A stretch of DNA of 43,505 nucleotides, from the NCBI GenBank assembly GCA_013360445.1, contig JABWBP010000040.1, forward strand, positions 1 to 43,505, in the 5' to 3' direction. Under the pieces are notes generated by a model. The model worked only from the letters and a program-made list of their open reading frames with translations. It ran no database searches and was not told the origin of the DNA. Origin of the DNA: Calditrichaceae bacterium (lineage in GTDB: Bacteria; Calditrichota; Calditrichia; RBG-13-44-9; J075). The position numbers and the translations under genes are program-made. Position 1 is the stretch's first letter; every line of letters starts with the position of its first letter. This document shows positions 8,032 through 17,681 of the stretch, piece by piece.

Positions 8032-9881
8032 TGGCCAAATTTAAAATCGTGCAAAACTCGCCGGTCTGGCCGTTGGGCGCTTTGCTGCTGGTATTGGTAT
8101 TCGCAGGTTGGGGAATTTCCCTGCTGATTTCGGTGGAACGCCGGCAGGATGAGGTTCGCGACCATGTTACCTTGATTTCGCGCTTGAATTTTTTAGAAGA
8201 ATCCATCCGGGACCTGGGAAAAGAGATTTTTGAAGAGAATGCGACCCTGCCGGCGGATTCCCTGATGATGCGCTGGCAGCAGCAATACGCCGGCTACATG
8301 CAGCGGAAAAGGGAGGTGCTGAAAAAAAGCGCGGCCATTCCCGCGGAGATTCAGCCGCTTTTTAGCCGGATCGATTCCTCGACGGTACGGATGAACCTGC
8401 TTTTTACCCGCCGGCTGTTAGATGATCCGGCGGCCTTTCGGCGCAGCAGCATGGATATTCAATTCCACCAGGAAATGAACCGCGCCATCGACCAGGTCAA
8501 AGCCGCGACCGGCCTGCTGCGCGACCGGCTGAGCGGAATCACCGCGGAGCTTTCCGGCAAGTGGAAATCGCTTAGTTTCCTGGTGTTCATTTCCTTCCTG
8601 TTAGCGATACAGCTTAGCATTATCTTGTATTTTTACCAGCGCGATCTGCTCAAGCGCAAGCGCACCGAGGAAATCCTGCGCCAGCTCACCGCGGAATTCC
8701 GCGCCATGTTCAAGGCCATTCCCGACGCGGTATTCTTCACCGATACCAACCGCGAAATCGTCATGGTCAATCCCGCTTTCACGGAATTATTCGGCTTTAA
8801 CCCGGAAGAGGTGGTCGGCAAAGAGCCGCGCTTTCTTTTCACCGTTAAAAAAGATTACCTCGCTCATGAGAAAACCCTCTTCGGCGGGGAAGGGGGAGAG
8901 CATTTTCCGCCCCTGGAAATCAAGTACCAGCGCAAAAACGGGGAGATTTTTATCGGTGAAACGGTGAGCGCGGCGGTAAAACAACCCGGGCAGCCGTTAG
9001 GGTTTTTGAACATCATTCGCGACATTACCCGGCGCAAAAAGGCCGAAGAGCAGCTCAACGAGGTTCACAGCAAATTAGAACAATGGGTAAACGAGCGCAC
9101 CGAAGACCTGATGCGCGCCAACGACGAGGTTAAACGCTTTGCTTACATCGTTTCCCACGACCTGCGCGCCCCGCTGGTGAATATCAAAGGATTTACCGGG
9201 GAGCTGCGCAATGCCTACCACACCATCGCTTCCCGGATGAAGCAAATACTGCCCCACCTGGATGAAGACGGCCAGGAAGAAATGAGCGACATCTTGCAGG
9301 AAGAAATCCCCGAGGCGCTGCAATTCATCGACTCCTCGGCCAGCCGCATGGGCAACCTCATCGACGCGGTATTGAAACTTTCCCGCTTAGGCCGCCGGGA
9401 GCTGCGCTTCGAGCGCATCAACGTGCGGGTGCTGGTGCAGAAAATGTTAGAGAGCCTGGCGCACCAGGTGGAGCAGCGCCAGGTGGCCGTGCGCATCGGG
9501 GCGCTGCCGCGGGTGATCGCGGATCGCACCTCCCTGGAGCAGATTTTCGGGAATATTTTGGTGAACGCGGTGAATTACCTGGTTCCGGGACGCAAGGGCG
9601 AGATCGAGATCGGCGGCCGGCGGGGCCGGCACGAGACGGTTTTTTACGTCAAAGACAACGGGCGCGGAATTGCCCGGGAAGACCTTCCCAAAGTCTTCGA
9701 ACCCTTCAGCCGGGTGGGGAACCCCCCGGACGTCCCCGGCGAAGGAATGGGTCTGGCCTACGTACAAACCTTAGTGCGCCGCCACGGCGGGCGCATCTGG
9801 TGCGAAGCGGAGTTAGGGGTCGGTTCCACTTTCTACTTCTCCCTGCCCAACCACGCCACCAACGGCAAAGAGAGCGTCTGA
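8031..9881 (+). CDS. Membrane-bound PAS sensor histidine kinase
   Basis: This 616-residue kinase has two membrane segments (about residues 13-33 and 182-204) bracketing a ~150-residue helical extracytoplasmic sensor rich in Arg and Glu, resembling the CHASE3/four-helix type. A PAS domain follows (~222-335, PDAVFFTDTNREIVMVN), then a coiled coil, a HisKA domain with FAYIVSHDLRAPL (H376) and a HATPase with NILVNAVNY, DNGRGI and GEGMGLAYV. The signal is unknown. It is coupled to the upstream hybrid kinase by a one-base stop/start overlap. With the lone regulator at 6368 the set looks like a small phosphorelay; no DNA-binding output is encoded here. Confidence 0.92.
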   Translation: MAKFKIVQNSPVWPLGALLLVLVFAGWGISLLISVERRQDEVRDHVTLISRLNFLEESIRDLGKEIFEENATLPADSLMMRWQQQYAGYMQRKREVLKKSAAIPAEIQPLFSRIDSSTVRMNLLFTRRLLDDPAAFRRSSMDIQFHQEMNRAIDQVKAATGLLRDRLSGITAELSGKWKSLSFLVFISFLLAIQLSIILYFYQRDLLKRKRTEEILRQLTAEFRAMFKAIPDAVFFTDTNREIVMVNPAFTELFGFNPEEVVGKEPRFLFTVKKDYLAHEKTLFGGEGGEHFPPLEIKYQRKNGEIFIGETVSAAVKQPGQPLGFLNIIRDITRRKKAEEQLNEVHSKLEQWVNERTEDLMRANDEVKRFAYIVSHDLRAPLVNIKGFTGELRNAYHTIASRMKQILPHLDEDGQEEMSDILQEEIPEALQFIDSSASRMGNLIDAVLKLSRLGRRELRFERINVRVLVQKMLESLAHQVEQRQVAVRIGALPRVIADRTSLEQIFGNILVNAVNYLVPGRKGEIEIGGRRGRHETVFYVKDNGRGIAREDLPKVFEPFSRVGNPPDVPGEGMGLAYVQTLVRRHGGRIWCEAELGVGSTFYFSLPNHATNGKESV

Positions 9882-9902
9882 CGCAATCCGCAAAGATTTT
9901 CC

Positions 9903-9931
9903 TTGAATTCCATCTCCTGAAATCATAGATT
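9903..9931 (+). promoter_or_regulatory. Possible promoter upstream of the hydroxylase operon
   Basis: TTGAAT (9903-9908) and TAGATT (9926-9931) are 17 bases apart. They lie about 245 bases before the first gene of the molybdenum-hydroxylase cluster. The match is moderate and the lineage's promoter rules are unknown. Confidence 0.25.
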
Positions 9932-9946
9932 TATTGTTACTATTCA

Positions 9947-9974
9947 GCCACAGAGACCACAGAGGTCACAGAGG
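9947..9974. repeat. Stutter tract (ccacagag word)
   Basis: The word ccacagaga/ggtcacagagg is repeated three times in the otherwise empty ~290-base gap between the PAS kinase and the hydroxylase small subunit. It is another word family, unrelated to the neighbouring ones. Confidence 0.55.
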
Positions 9975-10174
9975 AAGATTTGGGGGTATCCACCACTTCG
10001 TGGAGAGCATTTAGAGCCTTATATCCCTTTACTGTTTTTTTGTGGGCATTTGCTCATTTGAACATCCAACTTTCAGTAGAGTTGTTGCGAAGTAAGAAAA
10101 AAGCCACGAAATTTCGCAACAAGTTTATTGTTTCATCTGTCATTGATCCATCAACACTTTTCCCGGGTTACGAA

Positions 10175-10666
10175 ATGGCCGAACGAATTCAAATATCCGT
10201 CAGGGTTAATCATACACTCTTCGAACGCGAGGTAGAATCGCAGCTGCTGCTCAGCGACTTTCTGCGCCACGAGTTAGAATTGACCGGCACTCACGTGGGC
10301 TGCGAGCACGGGGTGTGCGGCGCCTGCACCGTGTTATTGAACGGGGAAGCGGTGCGCTCCTGCCTGATGTTAGCCGTGCAGGCAGACGGCCAGGAAATTA
10401 CCACCGTGGAGGGAATGGCCTCTCCGGCGCTGGCGGGCGCTCTTCACCCCCTGCAAGCTGCTTTCAAGGAAGCGCACGGCCTGCAATGCGGTTTTTGCAC
10501 TCCCGGATTTTTGATGACCCTGATCCCGTTTTTGAAAAACCATCCCGATCCCACCGAAGCGGAAATTCGCCAGGCGCTTTCCGGCAATATCTGCCGCTGT
10601 ACCGGCTATCAGAATATCGTAAAGGCGGTGCAATTGGCAGCAAAGCGCATGGCGCAGAGCGCATAG
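10175..10666 (+). CDS. Molybdenum hydroxylase, 2Fe-2S small subunit (CoxS/XdhC-type)
   Basis: This 163-residue protein has a plant-ferredoxin-like [2Fe-2S] cluster (C43, C48, C51, C63; CEHGVCGAC) followed by the four-helix [2Fe-2S] domain (C105, C108, C140, C142; CGFCTPG and CRCTGY). It passes electrons from the Moco subunit to FAD in xanthine-dehydrogenase-family enzymes. I chose the ATG at 10175 because the domain begins there; the frame stays open upstream to 9980 without family similarity. The last residues (RMAQSA) and the TAG stop are written in the stutter repeat at 10645-10720. It is the first gene of the hydroxylase operon. Confidence 0.9.
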   Translation: MAERIQISVRVNHTLFEREVESQLLLSDFLRHELELTGTHVGCEHGVCGACTVLLNGEAVRSCLMLAVQADGQEITTVEGMASPALAGALHPLQAAFKEAHGLQCGFCTPGFLMTLIPFLKNHPDPTEAEIRQALSGNICRCTGYQNIVKAVQLAAKRMAQSA

Positions 10667-10720
10667 GGCAGAGCGCAAAATATCTTCTTTGCTCTACGCC
10701 ATGCGCCATGCTCTATGCGA
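10645..10720. repeat. Inverted pair of gcgcatag stutter tracts
   Basis: The left tract (about 10645-10679) repeats gcgcatgg/gcgcatag/gcagagc. The right tract (10688-10720) is its approximate reverse complement (ctctacgcc, atgcgcc, atgctctatgcg). The spacer holds no gene. The left tract contains the stop codon of the 2Fe-2S subunit gene. The same word recurs at 36425-36460, just beyond the rlmI stop. Confidence 0.7.
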
Positions 10721-10739
10721 TAACTACAGGAGCTATTTC

Positions 10740-13115
10740 ATGGAAACTACATACATCGGCAAACCCGTTCTCCGCAACGAAGACGAACGCCTGCTCACCG
10801 GCCAGGCGCTGTTCACGGATGACGTTCACCTTCCCGGCATGCTCCACGTCGCGTTTGTGCGCGGGGAGTATGCCCACGCCCGGATTTTGAAAGTTGACGC
10901 CTCCGCCGCCCGCCGCCGTCCCGGCGTTATCGCGGTTTTTACTGCCGAAGATTTAGGCAGCTACTGGAAGCCCGGCCCCCTCCTGGTTCCTCCGCCGCCC
11001 ATTGAACGACTGGTTTTTAATCAGCGCACCCAGGTTCCCCTGGCGAAGGACAAACTGCGCCACTACGGGGAAGCGGTAGCGGCCATTGTGGCGGAGAGCC
11101 GCTACCTCGCCGAAGATGCGATTGCGGACGTGATCGTGGAAGTGGAACCCCTCGACGCAGTGGTGGATTTGGAAAAAGCCCTGGACCCCGGCGCTCCCCT
11201 GATCCACGAAGGCCTGAATTCCAACCTTGCCGCCCACGTGATCCAGGAAAAAGGGGATTATCATTCCGTATTCCCCGGGGCGGACGTGGTTATCAAAAAG
11301 CGCCTGCTCTATGACCGCGGCACCGCGGCGGCCATGGAAAATCGTGGGGTGGTGGCGCAGTGGGACGCCGCCAGCCAGCAATTAACCGTGTGGGACACCA
11401 CCCAGGCGCCCATTCCCATTCGCAACGGCCTGGCGCGGATGTTAGGGTTGTCGGAATCGCAGGTGCGGGTGGTCGCGCCCTTCATCGGCGGGGGATTCGG
11501 CCCCAAAATTATGATGTTCTACCCGGAAGAGGTGCTCATTCCCTGGATCGCCATGCAGTTGAAGCGCCCGGTGAAGTGGATTGAAGACCGCTGGGAGAAT
11601 TTCTTCGCCACCACCCAGGAGCGCGGGCAGGTTCACGAAGCCGAAATCGCCCTTAGCGCGGACGGGCGCATCTTAGGGGTGAAAGACGTGTTCCTGCACG
11701 ATACGGGGGCGTACGATCCCTACGGATTGACCGTGCCCATCAACAGCCAGTGCACCCTGTTAGGGCCGTACAGCGTGCCGAATTATTACAGCGAATTCAA
11801 AGCGGTTTTTACCAACAAACCGATTGTGACCCCCTACCGCGGGGCGGGGCGGCAGCACGGGGTGTTCGTGATGGAGCGGCTGCTGGATTTTGCAGCGAAG
11901 GAGCTTAATATCGACCGGGCGGAAATCCGGCGCAAAAATTACCTCTCCCCGGAAGATTTTCCCCATAATCACCAGATCATTTACCAGGATTTCGCCCCCC
12001 TGGTGTACGACAGCGGCAATTACTCCCCGGCGCTGGACAAGGCGCTGGAGATGATCGGCTACGAAAAATTCATTCGCGAGGAGCAGCCGCGCCTGCGTGT
12101 AGAGGGAAAACATGCGGGCATCGGAATCGTTTCCTACGTGGAGGGCACCGGCATCGGCCCCTACGAAGGGGCGCGGGTCACCGTGGAAGCCAGCGGAAAA
12201 GTCTGCTTAGCCACCGGGGTGGGAACCCAGGGGCAGGGGCACTTTACCGCCTTCGCCCAGGTAGTGGCGGAGCAGTTAGGGGTAGATGTGAAAGACATCC
12301 GGGTGGTGACGGGAGATACCCGGGAATTCAACTGGGGGACCGGAACCTTTGCCAGCCGCGGGGCAGTGGTAGCGGGAAACGCCTGCCACGCCGCAGCGCG
12401 AATGGTGCGCGGCAAGATTTTGAGACTCGCCGGGGAAATCTTTCAAACGCCCGAAGAAGATCTGATTTTGGAGGGCGGGCGAGTCTATCCGCGAAATGCG
12501 CCGCAAAAGGCTCTCAGCCTGGGAGAGCTGGCCGCACGGGCCAATCCTTTGCGCGGGGCGGTAAAACCGGGCACCGAGCCGGGGTTAGAGGCCACGGCCT
12601 ATTTCGGGCCGGAGCGCGGCTGCACCGCCAGCGGGGTTCACGCTCTTATCCTGGAAGTCGATCCCCTGACCATGATGGTGGAGATCCAACGCTACGTGGT
12701 GGTTCACGACTGCGGAAGAGTCATCAACCCGATGATTTTGGAAGGGCAGATTCACGGCGGGGTGGCGCAGGGAATCGGGAACGCTTTTTACGAGCAATTG
12801 GTGTTCGCTCCCAACGGCCAGCTTTTGAACGCCTCTTTTATGGACTATCTGCTGCCCACCGCCAGCGAAGTTCCCAACGTCGAAAACGCCCACGTCGAGA
12901 CCCCCTCGCCGTTGAACCCGTTGGGCGTGAAAGGGGCGGGAGAAGCGGGGGCCATTCCTACCGGCGCTTTGTTTGCCCAGGCTATTGAAGACGCCCTGCG
13001 CGAATACGATCTGGAGATTTGCGAAATCCCCCTCAGCCCCAACCGGCTGTTCGAGTTGGTAAAGGAAAGAGTGCCTCAAAATATTGAAGTAACGTTAGCC
13101 ACGAATGAACACTGA
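10740..13115 (+). CDS. Molybdenum hydroxylase, Moco-binding large subunit (xanthine dehydrogenase family)
   Basis: This 791-residue catalytic subunit starts at 10740 behind AGGAG (10728-10732). Moco-binding signatures are GGGFGPK, TPYRGAGRQ and GTFASRGAVVAGNA; the active-site glutamate lies in GVKGAGEAGAIPT at about residue 734. The loop that reads AYRCSFR in true CO dehydrogenase reads PYRGAGRQ here, so this is not form-I CODH. The fold hydroxylates N-heterocycles or aldehydes with water as oxygen source. With the NCS1 permease downstream, a purine, nicotinate or hydantoin-like substrate is plausible (inference). Its last codons (LATNEH) and TGA lie inside the terminal repeat of the following GxxExxY element. 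Confidence 0.92.
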   Translation: METTYIGKPVLRNEDERLLTGQALFTDDVHLPGMLHVAFVRGEYAHARILKVDASAARRRPGVIAVFTAEDLGSYWKPGPLLVPPPPIERLVFNQRTQVPLAKDKLRHYGEAVAAIVAESRYLAEDAIADVIVEVEPLDAVVDLEKALDPGAPLIHEGLNSNLAAHVIQEKGDYHSVFPGADVVIKKRLLYDRGTAAAMENRGVVAQWDAASQQLTVWDTTQAPIPIRNGLARMLGLSESQVRVVAPFIGGGFGPKIMMFYPEEVLIPWIAMQLKRPVKWIEDRWENFFATTQERGQVHEAEIALSADGRILGVKDVFLHDTGAYDPYGLTVPINSQCTLLGPYSVPNYYSEFKAVFTNKPIVTPYRGAGRQHGVFVMERLLDFAAKELNIDRAEIRRKNYLSPEDFPHNHQIIYQDFAPLVYDSGNYSPALDKALEMIGYEKFIREEQPRLRVEGKHAGIGIVSYVEGTGIGPYEGARVTVEASGKVCLATGVGTQGQGHFTAFAQVVAEQLGVDVKDIRVVTGDTREFNWGTGTFASRGAVVAGNACHAAARMVRGKILRLAGEIFQTPEEDLILEGGRVYPRNAPQKALSLGELAARANPLRGAVKPGTEPGLEATAYFGPERGCTASGVHALILEVDPLTMMVEIQRYVVVHDCGRVINPMILEGQIHGGVAQGIGNAFYEQLVFAPNGQLLNASFMDYLLPTASEVPNVENAHVETPSPLNPLGVKGAGEAGAIPTGALFAQAIEDALREYDLEICEIPLSPNRLFELVKERVPQNIEVTLATNEH

Positions 13116-13544
13116 TGAACACGAATGAAGAAAACCTGCTTTATCGGGATTTATCTTTTAGGATTATTGGGTTTGCCATGCAAGTGCATAACGAATTGGG
13201 GGCATGGTTTTTTGGAGAAGGTCTATGAAAATGCTTTGATGGTTGTTTTGAAGCGGGAAGGAATTTCTGCCCGGCAGCAGGCGGCTGTTCCGGTTTATTT
13301 TATGGAAGAAATTGTCGGTGAATACTACGCGGATATTTTAGTGGATGAGAAAATCATTTTGGAGATAAAATCAGTTGAAAAAATCATCGGCATTCACCGG
13401 GCACAAGCATTGAACTATCTGAAAGCGACTGGTTTAAGATTGGCAATCATCCTGAATTTTGGTAAAGAAAAATTAGAATTTCAAAGAGTGGTCAGGTAGG
13501 ATCAAGACAGCTATTCGTGTGCATCCGTGAACATTCGTGGCTAA
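13095..13544. mobile_element. Small element: GxxExxY gene bounded by 32-bp inverted repeats
   Basis: The left end (13095-13126) and the reverse complement of the right end (13513-13544) match at 28 of 32 positions. Both begin ttagccacgaatg and end acacgaat; internally they are periodic (acgaatgaac). Between them lies only the GxxExxY gene. The unit is about 450 bp. It sits between the Moco subunit and CoxG genes of one operon, and its left end supplies the stop codon of the first. I see no obvious target-site duplication. Mobility is inferred from the symmetry and the operon disruption. Confidence 0.7.
13115..13499 (+). pseudogene. GxxExxY protein (PDDEXK_3 family), frameshifted
   Basis: The start is ATG at 13115, overlapping the previous TGA by one base. 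The first 29 codons read MNTNEENLLYRDLSFRIIGF, then AMQVHNELG, as in the family. The motif GFLEKVY (the GxxExxY signature) and the rest continue in another frame. Removing one G from the run of five at 13198-13202 joins them into one 127-residue protein of normal length. The PD-(D/E)XK-like residues are present: YADILVDEK followed by LEIK. Family members are numerous in many genomes and their function is unproven. It is either a pseudogene, a frameshift-regulated gene or a sequencing error in the G-run. Confidence 0.85.
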
Positions 13545-13587
13545 AAATCAAAAAGTGAAAACCCACAAGTCTCATTGTGAGGAAATG

Positions 13588-14208
13588 ATGAAAATCGAAG
13601 GCGAATTTACGTTTCAAGGAGCGCGGGAGCGGGTGTGGGAATTGCTGCAGGACCCGGAAGTGCTGGCGCAAACCCTTCCCGGGACCGAAAAGTTAGAAAA
13701 GACCGGGGAGGATCAGTACGAAAGCGCCATGCGGGTTCAGGTGGGGCCGGTAAACGGGGTTTTCTCCTGCAAAGTAACCCTGAAGGATAAACAGCCCCCG
13801 GAACGCTACACCATGTTAGTGGACAGCAAGGGAGCGCAGGGTTTTGCAAATGGGGCTGCGCAGGTGGAATTGGCCGCGCAAAGCGCAAATTCCACCTTGA
13901 TGAAGTACCAGGCGGAGCTCCAGGTGGGCGGGCGTCTGGCCGGGGTGGGGCAGCGACTGTTAGATACCGTGGGCCGGAGTATGACCCGCCAGGCGTTGGA
14001 GGCGTTAAACCAGGCGTTGCAGGCGCGTATCGCCGGCGATTCCCCGGCGGCGCAAACTTATACCGCGCCCACCCAGGCAGAATTTGCCCGCGCGGTGGCC
14101 AAAGACGTGCTGCGGGAGAGCTTCCGGTCGCGGCCGGCGGTTTGGATTGGCGCGGGGGTGGTGATCATTATCTTCCTGGCCTGGATAATTCTTTCCACTA
14201 TCAATTAA
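13588..14208 (+). CDS. CoxG-like SRPBCC protein with C-terminal membrane anchor
   Basis: This 206-residue protein begins at 13588 (MKIEGEFTF) behind GAGG (13579-13582); a longer GTG start at 13537 would lie inside the mobile element's repeat and is unlikely. Residues 1-~140 are the SRPBCC fold of the CoxG family (VWELLQDPEVLAQTLPGTEKLE, VGPVNGVFSCKV). Residues ~184-204 form a single C-terminal transmembrane helix. In carboxydotrophs CoxG anchors CO dehydrogenase to the membrane. Here it probably tethers or matures the adjacent hydroxylase. It was separated from the Moco subunit gene by the GxxExxY element. Confidence 0.88.
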   Translation: MKIEGEFTFQGARERVWELLQDPEVLAQTLPGTEKLEKTGEDQYESAMRVQVGPVNGVFSCKVTLKDKQPPERYTMLVDSKGAQGFANGAAQVELAAQSANSTLMKYQAELQVGGRLAGVGQRLLDTVGRSMTRQALEALNQALQARIAGDSPAAQTYTAPTQAEFARAVAKDVLRESFRSRPAVWIGAGVVIIIFLAWIILSTIN

Positions 14209-14210
14209 AA

Positions 14211-14320
14211 ATTCACTATTCGCAGTTCACTATTAACAGGTTTGAATGGAGAAACTTGCCCTGAGTTTGTCGAAGGGTAGTGAATGGTGAATAGTGAATG
14301 GTGAATGGAGAATGGTGAAT
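14211..14320. repeat. Inverted pair of gtgaatag stutter tracts
   Basis: The left tract (14211-14234) is attcactattcgcagttcac and the right tract (14279-14320) repeats gtgaatggtgaatag in the opposite orientation. The ~44-base spacer contains ccctgagtttgtcgaaggg and no gene. The left tract starts within three bases of the coxG stop. The right tract runs up to four bases before the start of the FAD subunit, so it occupies that gene's ribosome-binding region; its GGAG (14307-14310) is the only, poorly spaced, candidate site. Confidence 0.7.
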
Positions 14321-14324
14321 ATCG

Positions 14325-15203
14325 ATGAAACCCGCACCCTTTAAATATCTTGCGCCCGCCAGCGTGGAAGAAACGCTGAGCATGCTAACCCAATATGGCT
14401 ACGAAGCCAAACTGTTAGCCGGAGGCCAGAGCCTCATTCCCACCATGAACTTCCGCCTGGCCCAGCCGGCGGTGATCATCGACCTCAACCGCGTTTCCGA
14501 GTTAGCCTACATGCGCCCGGGTGATTCCGGGGGACTGTGCATCGGCGCGATGGCCCGCCAGCGTGAAGGAGAGTACCACCCCCTCTTCGCGGAACGCGCC
14601 CCCTTGATCCGCGAGACCATGCCGCACGTCGCCCATCCCCAAATTCGCAATCGCGGCACCTTTGGGGGAAGCATCGCTCACGCCGATCCGGCCGCGGAGC
14701 TTCCCGCGGTCATGCTGGCGCTGAACGCCGGTTTCAAAATTCGCGGCCGGGAGGGAGAACGGGAGATTCCCGCGCGGGACTTCTTCGTGGGGATGTTTGC
14801 CACCGCCATGCAGCCGGAAGAGCTGCTCACGGAGATTCTCATTCCGCCTTTGCCGCCGCGCAGCGGCTGGGCGTTTAAAGAAGTCGCCCGCCGGCACGGG
14901 GATTACGCCCTGGCCGGCGCCGCCGCGGTGGTTTCGTTGAACGAACAGCAGCGCTGCCGGGAAGCCCGGCTGGTTTTCCTGAGCGTGGGGGACGGCCCCG
15001 TGGAAGCCCGTGGAGCGGTGCAGGCGCTCGCCGGGGAAATCCCCGGGGAAGAAGTGATCCGGGCGGCTGCGGAAACCGCGGCTGCGGTTGACATCGATCC
15101 CGGCAGCGATATTCACGCCTCCGCGGAGTTTCGCCGCCACCTGGCCCGGGTGTTAGCGGTGCAGGTGTTGCACCAGGCATACGAGCGCGCCCGTCGCGCC
15201 TGA
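14325..15203 (+). CDS. Molybdenum hydroxylase, FAD-binding medium subunit (CoxM-type)
   Basis: This 292-residue protein completes the hydroxylase. FAD is held by AGGQSLIP (residues ~32-39) and RGTFGGSIAHADPAAE (~108-123), the two diagnostic loops of the CoxM/XdhB FAD subunit; the C-terminal CO-dehydrogenase flavoprotein domain follows. It accepts electrons from the 2Fe-2S subunit and reduces a quinone, NAD or another acceptor. Its start lies directly against a stutter tract with no good Shine-Dalgarno, so translation may be weakened relative to the other subunits (inference). Confidence 0.93.
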   Translation: MKPAPFKYLAPASVEETLSMLTQYGYEAKLLAGGQSLIPTMNFRLAQPAVIIDLNRVSELAYMRPGDSGGLCIGAMARQREGEYHPLFAERAPLIRETMPHVAHPQIRNRGTFGGSIAHADPAAELPAVMLALNAGFKIRGREGEREIPARDFFVGMFATAMQPEELLTEILIPPLPPRSGWAFKEVARRHGDYALAGAAAVVSLNEQQRCREARLVFLSVGDGPVEARGAVQALAGEIPGEEVIRAAAETAAAVDIDPGSDIHASAEFRRHLARVLAVQVLHQAYERARRA

Positions 15204-15207
15204 CCTC

Positions 15208-15308
15208 GTTCCACGCTCCGCGTGGAATGGAAGTCGCAAGACGCTTTGCATCAGATAAAGGCAACGCAGAGCGTTGCTCAAGGCGTTCCGCCGGAGATCG
15301 GCGGAACG
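15208..15308. repeat. Three consecutive hairpins ahead of the permease gene
   Basis: Hairpin 1 is 15208-15228 (gttccacg/cgtggaat, eight pairs, one G-U). Hairpin 2 is 15261-15277 (gcaacgc/gcgttgc, seven pairs). Hairpin 3 is 15284-15308 (a perfect ten-pair stem, cgttccgccg). They fill the gap between the FAD subunit and the permease. None is followed by a U-tract, so they are probably repeat-derived rather than terminators, but they could attenuate or stabilise the operon mRNA. Confidence 0.65.
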
Positions 15309-15325
15309 AGAAGAGGGTGAATCGT

Positions 15326-16816
<1,491 letters not shown>

Positions 16817-16877
16817 CGCCGGAAAGTTTCAGCCATTGAATCACTACCCCGGCTTCTTTCAGAACTTACACCCTGTT

Positions 16878-17606
16878 TTACCGGCGAGTTTTTTTCGGTT
16901 TGATTTTGTGCATCAGTTTTTCTATTTCCTTCAGTATGATCTCATCCGCCAATCTTTGGGTTGCGGCATGATCCGGGTCTATGGATTCCAAAGTGAAATA
17001 GCACAATAGAGCGCGCGGGAGTTTGTTCGCCCTGGCGTAGTAAATTCCGATAATACTATAAAAAGCGCGCGCTTCGCTAATGTGAAATACCGGCGTGTTG
17101 GGGGGAAAGTGTTGATATAGCTCGAATTTATTATCGAATATCCCCGGTACTTTCTGGTGCTCGTTCCGATTCAAATAATATTCAGCAAGAGCTATTTTGG
17201 CGAAAAAATAGCGGGGGAATTTTTCGGCGGTTTCACTGATGGTTTGAAAATGCTTCTCCATCTGGCCGGTATAGGCATAAGCCAAACCCAGGTAATTGTG
17301 AATTAGCGGGACGTTGGGAAATTTTTCTTTCAGTTCCAGCAGCGCCGGTAATTGCTCCCCGGCAAACTGGGGCAGCTTTTCAAGGATCTGCATAAGATTT
17401 GTCTTTGCGGAGCGGGGCAATTTTGCAAAGTTTTCTTCTTCCACGGGTTCCCAGGTAACTTTGAAAGGTTGCGGAAGGCCGGCTTTTGTCTTTCGAATGC
17501 TGCTCAGCACTTCTTCTCTATTCACCCCGGCAAGAAACTCTTTCGCGTCCGGTTTTTTTCCGCTTATTATGTCCTTGATTAGCAAAAATGTATTGATATA
17601 ACGCAT
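16878..17606 (-). CDS. TPR-like protein of unknown function
   Basis: This 242-residue protein has no signal peptide or membrane segment. Its helical repeats resemble TPRs (PLIHNYLGLAYAYTGQMEKH, FFAKIALAEYYLNRNEHQKV, YSIIGIYYARANKLPRALLC), with a strongly basic tail (KIKPKKTRR). It follows the M28-peptidase fusion gene on the same strand after 75 bases and may share its transcript. The role is unknown; a cytoplasmic scaffold is a guess based on repeat type. Confidence 0.65.
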   Translation of the reverse strand: MRYINTFLLIKDIISGKKPDAKEFLAGVNREEVLSSIRKTKAGLPQPFKVTWEPVEEENFAKLPRSAKTNLMQILEKLPQFAGEQLPALLELKEKFPNVPLIHNYLGLAYAYTGQMEKHFQTISETAEKFPRYFFAKIALAEYYLNRNEHQKVPGIFDNKFELYQHFPPNTPVFHISEARAFYSIIGIYYARANKLPRALLCYFTLESIDPDHAATQRLADEIILKEIEKLMHKIKPKKTRR

Positions 17607-17681
17607 AGTTTACCGTGCAAAATGAATTATGTGGCAACGCCGCCCCTTTCCGAAGGAATCTACGATCGGAGCACTCCTCTC

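Noticed and set aside
13537-13587. Upstream GTG start for the CoxG-like gene
   Set aside because: The GTG lies inside the terminal repeat of the GxxExxY element; the ATG at 13588 has a Shine-Dalgarno and the family's N-terminus.
10175-15203. Aerobic CO dehydrogenase operon
   Set aside because: The large subunit lacks the AYRCSFR active-site loop (it has PYRGAGRQ), and an NCS1 permease is linked.
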